Shown: positions 26,954-36,097 of the stretch, in pieces
Layout of the letters: every line of letters begins with the position of its first letter
Position numbering within the stretch: the first letter of the stretch is position 1
Assembly: GCF_000156715.1 (NCBI RefSeq)
Contig: NZ_DS999309.1
Span: 3,008-40,933 of the forward strand
Source: Francisella philomiragia subsp. philomiragia ATCC 25015
GTDB taxonomy: Bacteria; Pseudomonadota; Gammaproteobacteria; Francisellales; Francisellaceae
Length of the DNA: 37,926 nucleotides
Direction of reading: 5' to 3'
Program-made: the position numbers and the translations under genes
Notes under the pieces: model-generated
The model's input: the letters and a program-made list of their open reading frames with translations, nothing else
Told to the model about the DNA's origin: nothing
Databases searched by the model: none

Positions 26954-28792
26954 CTATTCTACAGTAACAGACTTAGCTAGGTTTCGAGGCTGATCTACAT
27001 CTGTACCTTTAATTATAGCTACATGGTAAGATAAAAGCTGAAGTGGTATTGTAAATACTATTGGCGCACTAAAATCATGTCCACCATCTAATTCCAAGAC
27101 GATACTATTATCAAAGCTAACTTTATCTTTTATTACCTTATCTACAAAAAGAATTAGCTTTCCACCTCTAGCGTGAACTTCTTGAAGATTAGAAAGAGTT
27201 TTGTCTAATAAATCATCATTAGGTACCATAGCAACTATTGGCATATGTTTATCTACTAATGCTAGTGGTCCATGTTTTAACTCACCTGAAGGATAAGCTT
27301 CAGCATGAATATAAGATATTTCTTTAAGTTTCAAAGCACCCTCTATTGCTATCGGGTAATACAATCCTCTTCCTAAAAATATTGTATGTTCCTTATCAGA
27401 GAAGTATTCACTTATCTCGTCTATCTCAGGATCTAATTTCAGTGCACCCATAACCAATGCGCGGATGTTATTAAGCTCTTTAGTATATTTTACTATTTCA
27501 TCGTCTGACAAACTTCTCTTCAATTTAGACATTACAAGTGTAAATATTGCTAAGGCTACTAACTGTGTTGTAAATGCCTTTGTTGATGCTACACCAATCT
27601 CAACACCTGCTTTTGTCATAAAAGCAATGTCAGACTCTCGGACTAAAGAGCTATTTGGTACATTACAAATACACATACTACCAATGTAGTTTTGCTTTTT
27701 ACTCTTTCTTAGAGACTCTAAAGTATCCGCAGTTTCTCCAGATTGTGAGATACTGACAAATAATGAACCATCGACGACTATATTATCTCTGTATCTAATC
27801 TCACTAGCTATCTCAACACTACATGGGATTTTTGCATACTTTTCTATCCAGTATTTTGCCGTTATTCCAGCATTATAACTAGTGCCACATGCAACTATAC
27901 TTATATGTTTAGTTTTCTCAAATAGCTCTTGAGCCTTTTTATCAAAATTATCTAAACTAATTTCACCATCATTTAATGATGCCATAATAGTATTTGATAT
28001 AGCTTCTGGTTGCTCATATATTTCTTTAAGCATATAATGCTTATAACCATCTTTAGTCGCACTTGAAGATGAGTAGTTATATTCTTCAACTTCTAAATTT
28101 TTAGGTACCCCTTTACTATCAAAAACTTTAACATCCCGTTTAGATATAATAGCTATATCACCCTCATCAAGATAAGAGAATCTATTAGTAACTGGTAATA
28201 ACGATAACGTATCAGATGAAATAAAATTCTCATCAATACCCACTCCTATAACTAGAGGAGAGCCTGAGCGAACAGCAACGATCTTATCAGTAAATTTTTG
28301 TGAAATTATTGCTAAGGCATATGCTCCTTTTAAAAGCTTAGTTATAATCTTGATATTATCAATAATAGATTTAGAATCATTCCATTCTCTATCTAACAGA
28401 TGCGCGACAACTTCAGTATCCGTGTCTGATTTAAAGTGATAACCCTCATCAATTAATGACTTTTTTAATTCAGCAAAATTCTCAATTACGCCATTATGAA
28501 CTATGCAAAATTTCTCCGAAGCATGTGGATGCGAGTTTTCTTTGGAAGGTTTACCATGAGTAGCCCATCTAGTATGAGCAATACCAATATCACCCTTAAA
28601 ATTTGATAAGCCATGAACCGCTTTTTCTAATTCAACAACCTTACCTACTTCTTTACATATATCTATCTGATTATGATCATCTATGACTGCCAAACCAGCA
28701 GAATCATAGCCACGATACTCAAGTTTTTTCAAACCTTCAATTAAAATATTTGTAATATTCCTTGTAGAGTTGGCACCTACTATTCCACACAT
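26954..28792 (-). CDS. glmS: Glucosamine--fructose-6-phosphate aminotransferase (isomerizing)
   Basis: It makes glucosamine-6-phosphate from fructose-6-phosphate and glutamine, the first step to UDP-GlcNAc. The start is set at ATG 28792 so that Cys2 (MCGIVGA) becomes the N-terminal nucleophile, giving 612 residues against 609 in E. coli. The longer frame to 28903 would bury this Cys and overlap glmU, so it is rejected. The glutaminase part shows HTRWATHGKPS and HNGVIEN. Two SIS domains carry ACGTSYNAG, SQSGETADT and the C-terminal DQPRNLAKSVTVE. AAGG lies about 9 bases before the start. It follows glmU by 28 bp. Confidence 0.97.
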   Translation of the reverse strand: MCGIVGANSTRNITNILIEGLKKLEYRGYDSAGLAVIDDHNQIDICKEVGKVVELEKAVHGLSNFKGDIGIAHTRWATHGKPSKENSHPHASEKFCIVHNGVIENFAELKKSLIDEGYHFKSDTDTEVVAHLLDREWNDSKSIIDNIKIITKLLKGAYALAIISQKFTDKIVAVRSGSPLVIGVGIDENFISSDTLSLLPVTNRFSYLDEGDIAIISKRDVKVFDSKGVPKNLEVEEYNYSSSSATKDGYKHYMLKEIYEQPEAISNTIMASLNDGEISLDNFDKKAQELFEKTKHISIVACGTSYNAGITAKYWIEKYAKIPCSVEIASEIRYRDNIVVDGSLFVSISQSGETADTLESLRKSKKQNYIGSMCICNVPNSSLVRESDIAFMTKAGVEIGVASTKAFTTQLVALAIFTLVMSKLKRSLSDDEIVKYTKELNNIRALVMGALKLDPEIDEISEYFSDKEHTIFLGRGLYYPIAIEGALKLKEISYIHAEAYPSGELKHGPLALVDKHMPIVAMVPNDDLLDKTLSNLQEVHARGGKLILFVDKVIKDKVSFDNSIVLELDGGHDFSAPIVFTIPLQLLSYHVAIIKGTDVDQPRNLAKSVTVE

Positions 28793-28820
28793 AATATATA
28801 CCCTTATCTTTATATTTAAC

Positions 28821-30176
28821 TTACTTCTTAACAGGTCTCTGCCATGTATCAATATGACGTTGTCTTGCTCTTGAAATAGCAAGATTATCTGCTGGAACAT
28901 CACTGACTATAGTTGACCCCGCACCAATAGTTGCACCAGAACCTATATTAACAGGAGCTATTAGTTGTGAATCAGATCCAATAAAAGCATAATCTCCTAT
29001 TGTTGTTTTATGCTTATTAACTCCATCATAATTACAAGTTATTACACCTGCTCCAATATTACAATTAGCTCCGATTTCACTATCACCCAAATATGTCAAA
29101 TGAGAAGCTTTTGATCCCCTTCCTAAAATAGTTTTTTTTGCTTCAACAAAGTTTCCAATAACAGCACCTTCCTTGACATCACATTCTGGTCTAACTCTAG
29201 CGAAAGGCCCAACAATAGCTCCTTCACGGATAATAGATCCGTCAACCATACTATTAGCCTTTATTTTAACATTATCTTCTATAGTACAGTTTTTTAGAAT
29301 ACAGTTTGCTCCAATCACGACATTATTACCTAGTTTAACATGTCCTTTAATTATCACATTAATATCTAACCAGCAATCTTTGCCAACCTCGAGTTTACCT
29401 CGCACATCTATCCTACTAGGATCAGCAACACTTACTCCTTTTGACATAATCACTTCAGCAATATGTTTTTGCCATTCTCTTTCAAGCTGTGCAAGCTGGA
29501 TTCTATCATTTACACCCTGTATTTCAAACTCTTCAACAGGATGAGTTACTGTTATAGAGATATTATCTCCTCTAGCCATTGCCACTATATCAGTAAGATA
29601 ATATTCGCCTTGTGCATTAGTATTGCCTAGATTAGGAAGCCAATCATCAAGATGACTTTTAGCAACACAATACATTCCTGTATTTATTTCTTTAATTTGG
29701 CGCTGACCATCTGTAGCATCCTTTTCCTCAACTATGTGGCTTACTGCTCCAAATTTATCTCTTACAATACGTCCCAAACCAGTAGGGTTATCGACAATAG
29801 CAGTCAATACAGCTAAATCATCACTCGCAGACTTAATCAAATTAGCAAGCACATCAGTAGAAATTAGAGGCACATCTCCATATAAAATTAGAACCTTACC
29901 TTCTTTAATATATGGCAAAGCCTGCAAAACAGCATGACCTGTCCCTAACTGCTCCTTTTGCTCAACAAATGTGACTTTTTTATCTGCCAAATCAGCCTCA
30001 ACCATTTCCTTAAGATGTCCAGTAACAACAATAATATTGTCTGGATTAAGAGGCTCAACACGACTTAACACATGCCTGATCAACGTTTTACCAGCAAGTG
30101 TTTGCAGAACCTTGGGTTTATTTGAATTCATTCTAGAACCCTTCCCAGCAGCTAAAATAACAACGGCCAAACTCAT
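28821..30176 (-). CDS. glmU: Bifunctional GlmU (GlcN-1-P acetyltransferase / UDP-GlcNAc pyrophosphorylase)
   Basis: It acetylates glucosamine-1-phosphate and couples it to UTP, giving UDP-GlcNAc for peptidoglycan and LPS. The 451 residues are close to E. coli's 456. The N-terminal nucleotidyltransferase has LAAGKGSRMNSNKPKVL and YGDVPLIS. The left-handed beta helix with hexapeptide repeats starts near 250 and carries the active-site region (KASHLTYLGDSEIG, CNYDGVNKHKT). It lies between nadM and glmS, all on one strand with short gaps. Confidence 0.97.
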   Translation of the reverse strand: MSLAVVILAAGKGSRMNSNKPKVLQTLAGKTLIRHVLSRVEPLNPDNIIVVTGHLKEMVEADLADKKVTFVEQKEQLGTGHAVLQALPYIKEGKVLILYGDVPLISTDVLANLIKSASDDLAVLTAIVDNPTGLGRIVRDKFGAVSHIVEEKDATDGQRQIKEINTGMYCVAKSHLDDWLPNLGNTNAQGEYYLTDIVAMARGDNISITVTHPVEEFEIQGVNDRIQLAQLEREWQKHIAEVIMSKGVSVADPSRIDVRGKLEVGKDCWLDINVIIKGHVKLGNNVVIGANCILKNCTIEDNVKIKANSMVDGSIIREGAIVGPFARVRPECDVKEGAVIGNFVEAKKTILGRGSKASHLTYLGDSEIGANCNIGAGVITCNYDGVNKHKTTIGDYAFIGSDSQLIAPVNIGSGATIGAGSTIVSDVPADNLAISRARQRHIDTWQRPVKK

Positions 30177-30197
30177 ACCAAAAAACTCCTTAAGTTT

Positions 30198-31241
30198 TTA
30201 ACAATACTCTTCTAAAAGAAAATTAATAATCTGATAATGATCCTCTAACATCTTATCATATATTTTTCTGTTAATTAAATCAAAATCTAACCATTTAACA
30301 TCTCTAGCATCATCTGCTGCGTAAATGCTAGGTAAATCAGGCCATTCTTCAAATATAAAAACTCCAACATGACTTATTGTTCTTCCTCGAACAGAACGAT
30401 CTGGATAGTCAAAGACTTTTTCACATCTTTTTGCCAAAGATAATTGTTCAATACTAAGATCTATGTTTGTTTCTTCAAACAATTCTCTTATTATTGCTTG
30501 AGATATAGTTTCATCGCACTCCAAAAACCCACCTGGCAATGCCCATAATCCCTTACCAGGAAAGCCTTTTCTTTGAACAAGAAGAATATAATTATTTACT
30601 ATAACTAGAGCATCTACAGTAACTAGATTTGGTTTATATGGCGCATTTCTCCATGAATATTTATAATCTATAACATAGCTATTTTCAGCAACCAAATCTT
30701 GATATGTTACACTTTGCATAAAGGTATTTAATAACTTAAATGTTCCCTGATTTGGTGCTGGACTACACATATACTCATCAAGAATTTTACCTTTATAAAA
30801 ATATTTTCTAAACTCTGTAGCATTATAATTTTTATAATTATCTACTGGTATATATCCCCACTCTGGAAAACTCTTAATATAGTAGCTAGAATCATCTTTA
30901 ATATGTCCGACTATAGCTATAGTTTCATCTGACTTAGCATGCTTATAGACATTTTGGCGCAAAGACTCTTCCCACTTTTGCTCTTGGTAGAAATAATCTG
31001 CTAATGGCTCTATTTCAATCAAACATAAATCAATACCAGCCAATTTTAAGTCCTCTATAATCATCTGCTTTCTAAACTCAAATGAAAATGGATTCTTTAT
31101 ATTTGGAGCATTAAATGAACTACCTACGTTTATGATAATCCTCTTACTATGTTTCAATGCTACTTGTATATTATGTAAATGCCCTTTATGAAAAGGCTGA
31201 AATCTTCCAATAAAAACTGAAATATCATACATCCCTTTCAC
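30198..31241 (-). CDS. nadM: Bifunctional NMN adenylyltransferase / Nudix hydrolase (NadM-Nudix)
   Basis: The N-terminal half (about 1-180) is a NadM-type adenylyltransferase with GRFQPFHKGHLHN and the NVGSSFNAPNIKNPFSFEFR region. The C-terminal half (about 200-347) is a Nudix domain with GxxxxEx7REUxEExGU visible as GGFLECDETISQAIIRELFEETNIDL. The fusion joins NAD formation from NMN to ADP-ribose-type clearance; in Francisella NMN is known to be a main route to NAD. The frame opens with GTG 31241, directly after the lipoprotein stop. ATG 31232 (MYDISVFIGRF) is the better start, with AGG 8 bases before it. Confidence 0.95.
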   Translation of the reverse strand: MKGMYDISVFIGRFQPFHKGHLHNIQVALKHSKRIIINVGSSFNAPNIKNPFSFEFRKQMIIEDLKLAGIDLCLIEIEPLADYFYQEQKWEESLRQNVYKHAKSDETIAIVGHIKDDSSYYIKSFPEWGYIPVDNYKNYNATEFRKYFYKGKILDEYMCSPAPNQGTFKLLNTFMQSVTYQDLVAENSYVIDYKYSWRNAPYKPNLVTVDALVIVNNYILLVQRKGFPGKGLWALPGGFLECDETISQAIIRELFEETNIDLSIEQLSLAKRCEKVFDYPDRSVRGRTISHVGVFIFEEWPDLPSIYAADDARDVKWLDFDLINRKIYDKMLEDHYQIINFLLEEYC

Positions 31242-32228
31242 CTATATATTTAGTTCTTGGGCTTGAGTTTGGCTATCAAAGACACTATCACCAGATGGCG
31301 CAGTAATCTTAGTATAATCTTTCATCTGATTTTGAATTTGATCCGTTTCATCTTGTTGTATAGATTTATCAATAGTTCTATCATAAGAACCAAAACCAAA
31401 CTTGCTCTTCTTAGCAGAACCTAAAAGTCCACCTAAGCTTGACTGGCCCTTACTAGAATTAGCATCTGACACAGCCATTTCTGCCTCAGCTTGTTTAGCA
31501 ATTTTCAAGTTATCATCACTTTTTAGTTCCGTATTATTCAACTCTTTACGGATCTCACTTAATAATCTAACACCTTCAGAAATATGATCAGGTGCTTGAG
31601 TTTCTCCATCTCCAGTAAAGACTGCATTTATCTTAACCAAGCTAGATAGCTCATCAATTTTACGCGCTTTAATAACAAAAATTAAATTTTTCTGACTATC
31701 TTTGATCGTAATTAAGTGTCCTGATAATACCTCATCCTTCTCAGATGTTATCGTGTAAATACTAGGAAGACCTTTGAAATAATCATCAAGTAGATTGATA
31801 GTTATAGATAAAGGCTCTCTAAACACAAGTTTCAATGAGCCTGAATCATCATAAACAACACTTATAGAAACTTTTGATATCTGATCACTAATGATTTTAG
31901 CCATATCAAATTTGACAGTGTAATTCGGAGGCAACATTTGTTGATAAGCCTTTGGAACTTGTGATCTAGCATACTTATCATCTCCATCAGGAAGTTTGAG
32001 CGCTGGCTTGATTTTTTCACCGTTTAAGCCAGTAGGAATTATTAATGATGGTTCTTCTTTAACTTGAACTTTTGCATATTCATATTTCCTATTTCTAAAT
32101 ATATCCCAACTAAAGCTTTCATTAGAAAGACTCTCAGCTGAGAAATCATTATCCACATCGTTAGTCGCACAGTTTTGCAATAACAAACCAAGACTCGCTA
32201 AAATGAGTATTTGGAAATTTTTCTTCAT
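31242..32228 (-). CDS. Outer-membrane lipoprotein, possibly BamC-like
   Basis: A secreted lipoprotein of 328 residues if started at ATG 32228; the frame opens two codons earlier at a TTG. The signal has a hydrophobic core ending LGLLLQNC, so the lipidated Cys would be residue 20, with an unusual Asn just before it. The first domain has PSLIIPTGLNGEKIKPALKLP, a BamC-like arrangement, then folded segments and a C-terminal Gln/Asp/Ser-rich tail. BamC is a barrel-assembly lipoprotein; homology is weak by eye and the protein could be unrelated. It is first in an apparent operon with nadM, glmU and glmS. Confidence 0.5.
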   Translation of the reverse strand: MKKNFQILILASLGLLLQNCATNDVDNDFSAESLSNESFSWDIFRNRKYEYAKVQVKEEPSLIIPTGLNGEKIKPALKLPDGDDKYARSQVPKAYQQMLPPNYTVKFDMAKIISDQISKVSISVVYDDSGSLKLVFREPLSITINLLDDYFKGLPSIYTITSEKDEVLSGHLITIKDSQKNLIFVIKARKIDELSSLVKINAVFTGDGETQAPDHISEGVRLLSEIRKELNNTELKSDDNLKIAKQAEAEMAVSDANSSKGQSSLGGLLGSAKKSKFGFGSYDRTIDKSIQQDETDQIQNQMKDYTKITAPSGDSVFDSQTQAQELNI

Positions 32229-32321
32229 CTGCAAATATTAATAACTAGCTAATTAAATTAACTAAACATTATAACACAGTGCTATACTAATAATAATAAA
32301 AGCTTCAAGAGTAAAAGATCA

Positions 32322-33167
32322 ATGAAAGATAAAATTTTTATATTTCTACAATATATAATCCCTCATTCCTTAACATCAAGACTAGTTAGTAAATTAGCAG
32401 AATCAAAAAATAAACATCTAAGAAACTACCTAATAAATTTAGCCATAAAAAAATTTAAAATCGACATTAGCGAGGCTAAAGAAACTGATATTAACAAATA
32501 CACCTCTTTTAATAACTTTTTTATAAGAGAGTTAAAAGATGGATTAAGACCTATATCATCAGATAAAAAAATCGTATCATCGCCTGCAGATGGTGTTCTA
32601 AGCGAGTTTGGAGACATTACTAATGGAAGCTTAATCCAAGCTAAGGGAAAAACTTTTACACTAAAAGCGCTGATAGCTGATAGTTCAACAACTGACTTTA
32701 CAAAATTTGCAACAATCTACCTATCTCCAAAAGATTATCATAGAGTCCATATGCCTATCGATGGTAAGCTAACAAAAATGGTTTATATACCTGGCAAACT
32801 TTTTTCTGTAAATAAGGTCACTGCCAAAAATGTTGATGATCTATTTGCAAAAAATGAGAGATTAGTTTGTTATTTTAATACCGAAATAGGTGAAGTTGCA
32901 GTAATTTTCGTAGGTGCGTTACTAGTTGCAGGTATCGAAACAGTTTGGCACGGCAAAGTAGCTCCAAACTACTACAAAGATATACAAATTTGGAACTACA
33001 ATAACGATAACTTTAATATAGAATTCAAAAAAGGCGATACACTCGGCTGGTTTAACTTTGGTTCAACTGTTATTGTTTTAATGCCTAACAACAATATAAA
33101 CTTCAAGTATAACCAAAGTAACGCAGATATATCTGTTAATCAAGACTTAGCTTTAATTGCTGAATAA
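32322..33167 (+). CDS. psd: Phosphatidylserine decarboxylase proenzyme
   Basis: It converts phosphatidylserine to phosphatidylethanolamine at the inner membrane. The 281-residue length fits bacterial Psd. Visible features are [12 protein letters not shown], the [12 protein letters not shown] histidine region, and the self-cleavage site FGST (246-249), where Ser248 becomes the pyruvoyl group. The usual motif is LGST, so Phe replaces Leu. Its 3' end overlaps the convergent HTH gene by 28 bp. A TATACT hexamer in the divergent gap (near 32283) may be its -10 box. Confidence 0.94.
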   Translation: MKDKIFIFLQYIIPHSLTSRLVSKLAESKNKHLRNYLINLAIKKFKIDISEAKETDINKYTSFNNFFIRELKDGLRPISSDKKIVSSPADGVLSEFGDITNGSLIQAKGKTFTLKALIADSSTTDFTKFATIYLSPKDYHRVHMPIDGKLTKMVYIPGKLFSVNKVTAKNVDDLFAKNERLVCYFNTEIGEVAVIFVGALLVAGIETVWHGKVAPNYYKDIQIWNYNNDNFNIEFKKGDTLGWFNFGSTVIVLMPNNNINFKYNQSNADISVNQDLALIAE

Positions 33168-33475
33168 AGATTCATATTTATCCAACAACGACTAAAGATA
33201 TTAGTCTTGTTAATTCCATTTGACTTGCACTCATTCACATACGCTATTTCTTTACTTTGTCCAAAACGACCATCATCAAACCGAAATCTAGCTGGCAACT
33301 TAATATCAAATCTTTTTGCCCATTTTCTAATTGTCACGTGTTTAAAACCTAATACTTTTTCAGCTTCTTGATAACTCAAACCATCTCTTTGACATTTCAA
33401 CAAAACTTCCTTCGCTGAACAGTTAAATCTATTTTTTACAATTTGCTCAAAATTTCCTGTATATTGATTTGCCAT
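33140..33475 (-). CDS. Small helix-turn-helix protein
   Basis: A 111-residue basic protein with a clear HTH in the middle ([25 protein letters not shown], residues about 32-56) and a following basic tail. It resembles the DNA-binding domains of small transposon- or phage-derived regulators; the exact family is not recognised. AGGAGA lies 8 bases before ATG 33475, a strong ribosome site. It overlaps psd at the 3' ends. Confidence 0.6.
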   Translation of the reverse strand: MANQYTGNFEQIVKNRFNCSAKEVLLKCQRDGLSYQEAEKVLGFKHVTIRKWAKRFDIKLPARFRFDDGRFGQSKEIAYVNECKSNGINKTNIFSRCWINMNLYSAIKAKS

Positions 33476-33654
33476 ATAACGAGTCTCCTATAAATAAAAT
33501 GAAACACAAATCGACCCCCACAAATAGACATAATACATAGTTTAGTACTGGCAAAAAACCTTTTATACAGCAAATTCAGAAGTTTAATTCTATTGATAAA
33601 ATCATATAATTTATAAGACACTCGTTTTTAAAGATTTCTTAATAAAATACTCTC

Positions 33655-33678
33655 GAAATACTTATATATTAGTATTTC
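33655..33678 (-). repeat. Perfect inverted repeat after the small lipoprotein genes
   Basis: GAAATACT (33655-33662) and AGTATTTC (33671-33678) form an 8-bp stem with the 8-base loop TATATATT. It lies 16 bp beyond the stop of the lipoprotein gene at 33694-33867 and could end that transcript, although the U-tract is weak. Confidence 0.35.
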
Positions 33679-33693
33679 TAAATATTAAAAAAT

Positions 33694-33867
33694 CTAACCC
33701 AATGGGATAAATCCAAGTAAATAGGTATTTTGCGCACACGCATTTCTATCCATATACTTATTACCATTAGCATCTAACTTAGTTGGGCACTCATGCTTAA
33801 CAACGCAAGACATCAAGATCATTGAAAGCACTGCAATAACTGTTATTCTAAGAATATTTTTTCTCAT
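33694..33867 (-). CDS. Small lipoprotein (57 aa)
   Basis: ATG 33867 opens a 57-codon frame with a lipoprotein signal: basic MRKN, hydrophobic IAVLSMILMSC, lipidation Cys21 in the box LMSC. The mature part is short and polar and has two further Cys (near 27 and 44) that could form a disulfide. GGGAG lies about 7 bases upstream. The gene starts 15 bp after another small lipoprotein gene. Confidence 0.7.
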   Translation of the reverse strand: MRKNILRITVIAVLSMILMSCVVKHECPTKLDANGNKYMDRNACAQNTYLLGFIPLG

Positions 33868-33882
33868 AATAATCTCCCTATC

Positions 33883-33981
33883 CTATTGTTGAGACTGTTT
33901 ATCTGCTGGCATTGGTTCATATGTAGATACACATGATGCTAATACACAAGATACTAAAATTATAGTTATTAGTTTTTTCAT
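33883..33981 (-). CDS. Very small lipoprotein (32 aa)
   Basis: A 32-codon frame with an ideal ribosome site (AAGGAG, 7 bases before ATG 33981). MKKLITIILVSCVLASC is a canonical lipoprotein signal with box LASC and lipidated Cys17, leaving a mature peptide of only 16 residues ending KQSQQ. The size recalls entericidin-like peptides. It is followed by the 57-residue lipoprotein gene in the same direction. Confidence 0.65.
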   Translation of the reverse strand: MKKLITIILVSCVLASCVSTYEPMPADKQSQQ

Positions 33982-34179
33982 ACAAACTCTCCTTACAAAT
34001 TTAATAAAATCTAATTAAACACAATATTAATCAGACTACACTTAAATTTATACCATACTAAATATTAAATATTAAGAGTTTATATCCCACATTTTATATT
34101 TTTTTATTTAAAAATTTGTCTTTATATTTAGATATCAAATTACTATAATTGCAAAATTGATATTTTCAAGGCATCTTAA

Positions 34180-34836
34180 ATGGATCTTAACCATATTCTA
34201 ATAACAGTTTTAATGGCTTCAATTCCACTAATATTTGCGATAACCATGCATGAAGCAGCACATGGTTTTATTGCAAAATATAGAGGTGATGATACTGCAT
34301 ATAAATTAGGAAGAGTAACATTAAATCCAGTATCGCACATAGATCCAATAGGTACAATTATAGTACCTGGATTAATGCTAATAGCATCTTTTGCTTCAGG
34401 ATTTCCTTTTATATTTGGGTGGGCTAAGCCAGTACCTATAAACTATAACAATCTCAAAAATCCAAAAATTGATATCGCCATAGTTGCAATTGCAGGACCT
34501 TTGGCTAACTTCCTAATGGCAATAATATGGGCATTAACAGCAAAATATGTAACTCTACATCCTTATATTCAAGGAATGGCTTTTTATGGCATAATGATCA
34601 ATATCATATTAATGATTTTAAATCTTTTACCAATACCTCCCCTTGATGGTAGCAAGGTTCTGACATCTTTTTTACCTAGAGAGATAGCCTATAAGTACAA
34701 TAATTTACAAAAGTATGGTTTTTATATTTTATTAGCACTAATATTAATTCCAATTAATGGTTCAAATTTATTATTTTTTATTATGAAACCATTTATAAAC
34801 GTAAGCATGAATATAATTCAAGCAATTGTATTCTAA
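34180..34836 (+). CDS. Site-2 protease family (M50) membrane metalloprotease
   Basis: A 218-residue intramembrane protease of the short S2P/M50 type with about five hydrophobic segments. The zinc motif is HEAAH (His24, Glu25, His28) in the first helix and the third ligand is Asp156 in LPIPPLDGSK. Family members cut transmembrane helices, often of anti-sigma factors or signal-peptide remnants; no PDZ domain is present. It stands alone, with AAGG about 9 bases before ATG. Confidence 0.85.
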   Translation: MDLNHILITVLMASIPLIFAITMHEAAHGFIAKYRGDDTAYKLGRVTLNPVSHIDPIGTIIVPGLMLIASFASGFPFIFGWAKPVPINYNNLKNPKIDIAIVAIAGPLANFLMAIIWALTAKYVTLHPYIQGMAFYGIMINIILMILNLLPIPPLDGSKVLTSFLPREIAYKYNNLQKYGFYILLALILIPINGSNLLFFIMKPFINVSMNIIQAIVF

Positions 34837-34970
34837 TTAAATTACTTGCATCCTAAATATACCCTCTAAATTAGATCTTAAGCTAAATTACATAAAACTT
34901 TGAACAAAATTTGGTTTAGTTATATGTATTTAGTAAAATAATAGTCATATCCTATTTTATTTTAGAAAAT

Positions 34971-36032
34971 ATGTTAAGCAGTAAACATTTGAAAGTGTTT
35001 TTTTTGTTACTAATATCGCTAAGTTATTATAAAAATATATTTGGATATGGTAGCACACCTCCTCTGACACCTACCATCGTAAAGACATCTGCTTTTATAA
35101 CTGATATCCAAAGCTTAGATGAAGTCAACGAGCAATTACAAATCGATGTTATATTCAGATTTAAATGGAATGATCACAGATTAAAATTTGACAACAATGA
35201 TGAAAAGACTTCATACAAACTATATCAAGGTGATTTTCAATATGATGAGATTTTTGAAGGGTGGAGACCGCAAATATCTATAATTAATGAAGTTGGATCT
35301 CCTCAAATAAAAGCCAGACAAATAAAAATTTATCCTAATGGAGATATCATATATACTGAGCAACGCACATTGCATCTTGAAACCCCTATGCAACTTGAGA
35401 AATTTCCATTTGATAAACAAACCTTAAAAGCATATATAATACCATTTGGATATAATTCAAGCGAAGTAAAACTAGTAGTGGAACCAAACCATAGAATTAC
35501 TGTTGAAGACTATGTCAAAGATCACCCAAATATAAATATAGCAGAATGGCACCTTGCTAACTTTAATTTGACAGATACAGAACCAACAAAATATTACTAT
35601 GGAAAATCAGAAAAAATATCAATGCTTGAGTTTAGTATTTCATTAGAAAGAAAACCCACCAATATTCTTCTAAAAGTATTAATTCCATTGACACTATTGG
35701 TATTAGCGATGTGGGCAGTATTCTGGATGGATACAAAAGCACTATCAGATAGGTTAAATATAGCATTTATAGGAATTCTTTCTGTTATTGCATATCAGTT
35801 CTTAATTGAGGGCGAAATGCCTGATATTGACTATTTAACTTTTACTGATGGATTTTTATTATTATCATTCACCATTTTATTCTCAACCGTATTAGAAAGT
35901 TTAATCGTTTATTGGTTAATAAAATCAAATAAACATATATTTGCAAAAAAATTAGATATATTCTCTAGATTTGCATTTCCAATTACCTATATATTATTTA
36001 TATTCACACTATATCTAATATATCTTCGCTAA
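34971..36032 (+). CDS. Pentameric ligand-gated ion channel (Cys-loop-like, GLIC-type)
   Basis: A 353-residue protein with a signal peptide (FFLLLISLSYYKNIFGYG), an extracellular beta domain of about 200 residues, and four C-terminal membrane helices: M1 about 231-251, M2 about 260-280, M3 about 288-318, M4 about 330-353. The loop typical of the family is present as PMQLEKFPFDKQTL without the vertebrate disulfide, as in bacterial members. EGEMPDIDYLTFTDGF matches the M2-M3 linker. Bacterial channels of this class include the proton-gated GLIC; the ligand here is unknown. The upstream gap 34837-34970 shows nothing else. Confidence 0.85.
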   Translation: MLSSKHLKVFFLLLISLSYYKNIFGYGSTPPLTPTIVKTSAFITDIQSLDEVNEQLQIDVIFRFKWNDHRLKFDNNDEKTSYKLYQGDFQYDEIFEGWRPQISIINEVGSPQIKARQIKIYPNGDIIYTEQRTLHLETPMQLEKFPFDKQTLKAYIIPFGYNSSEVKLVVEPNHRITVEDYVKDHPNINIAEWHLANFNLTDTEPTKYYYGKSEKISMLEFSISLERKPTNILLKVLIPLTLLVLAMWAVFWMDTKALSDRLNIAFIGILSVIAYQFLIEGEMPDIDYLTFTDGFLLLSFTILFSTVLESLIVYWLIKSNKHIFAKKLDIFSRFAFPITYILFIFTLYLIYLR

Positions 36033-36097
36033 CTTATTATCAGAATACCTTAAATGTTCTTAATAATGATATAACGTAAATATTAATACCATCGAAT
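36033..36097. other. Intergenic tail after the channel gene
   Basis: A 65-bp AT-rich stretch with an imperfect inverted repeat (TTATTATCAGAA with TTCTTAATAATGA), not a convincing terminator. It ends at the border of the decayed IS256 copy. Confidence 0.4.

Noticed and set aside
28793-28903. Upstream extension of the glmS frame by 37 codons
   Set aside because: It would bury the catalytic Cys behind a leader, overlaps the end of glmU, and makes the protein too long for the family.
33436-33621. 61-codon minus-strand frame upstream of and overlapping the HTH gene
   Set aside because: No ribosome site, odd composition, and it overlaps the well-supported start of the HTH gene.
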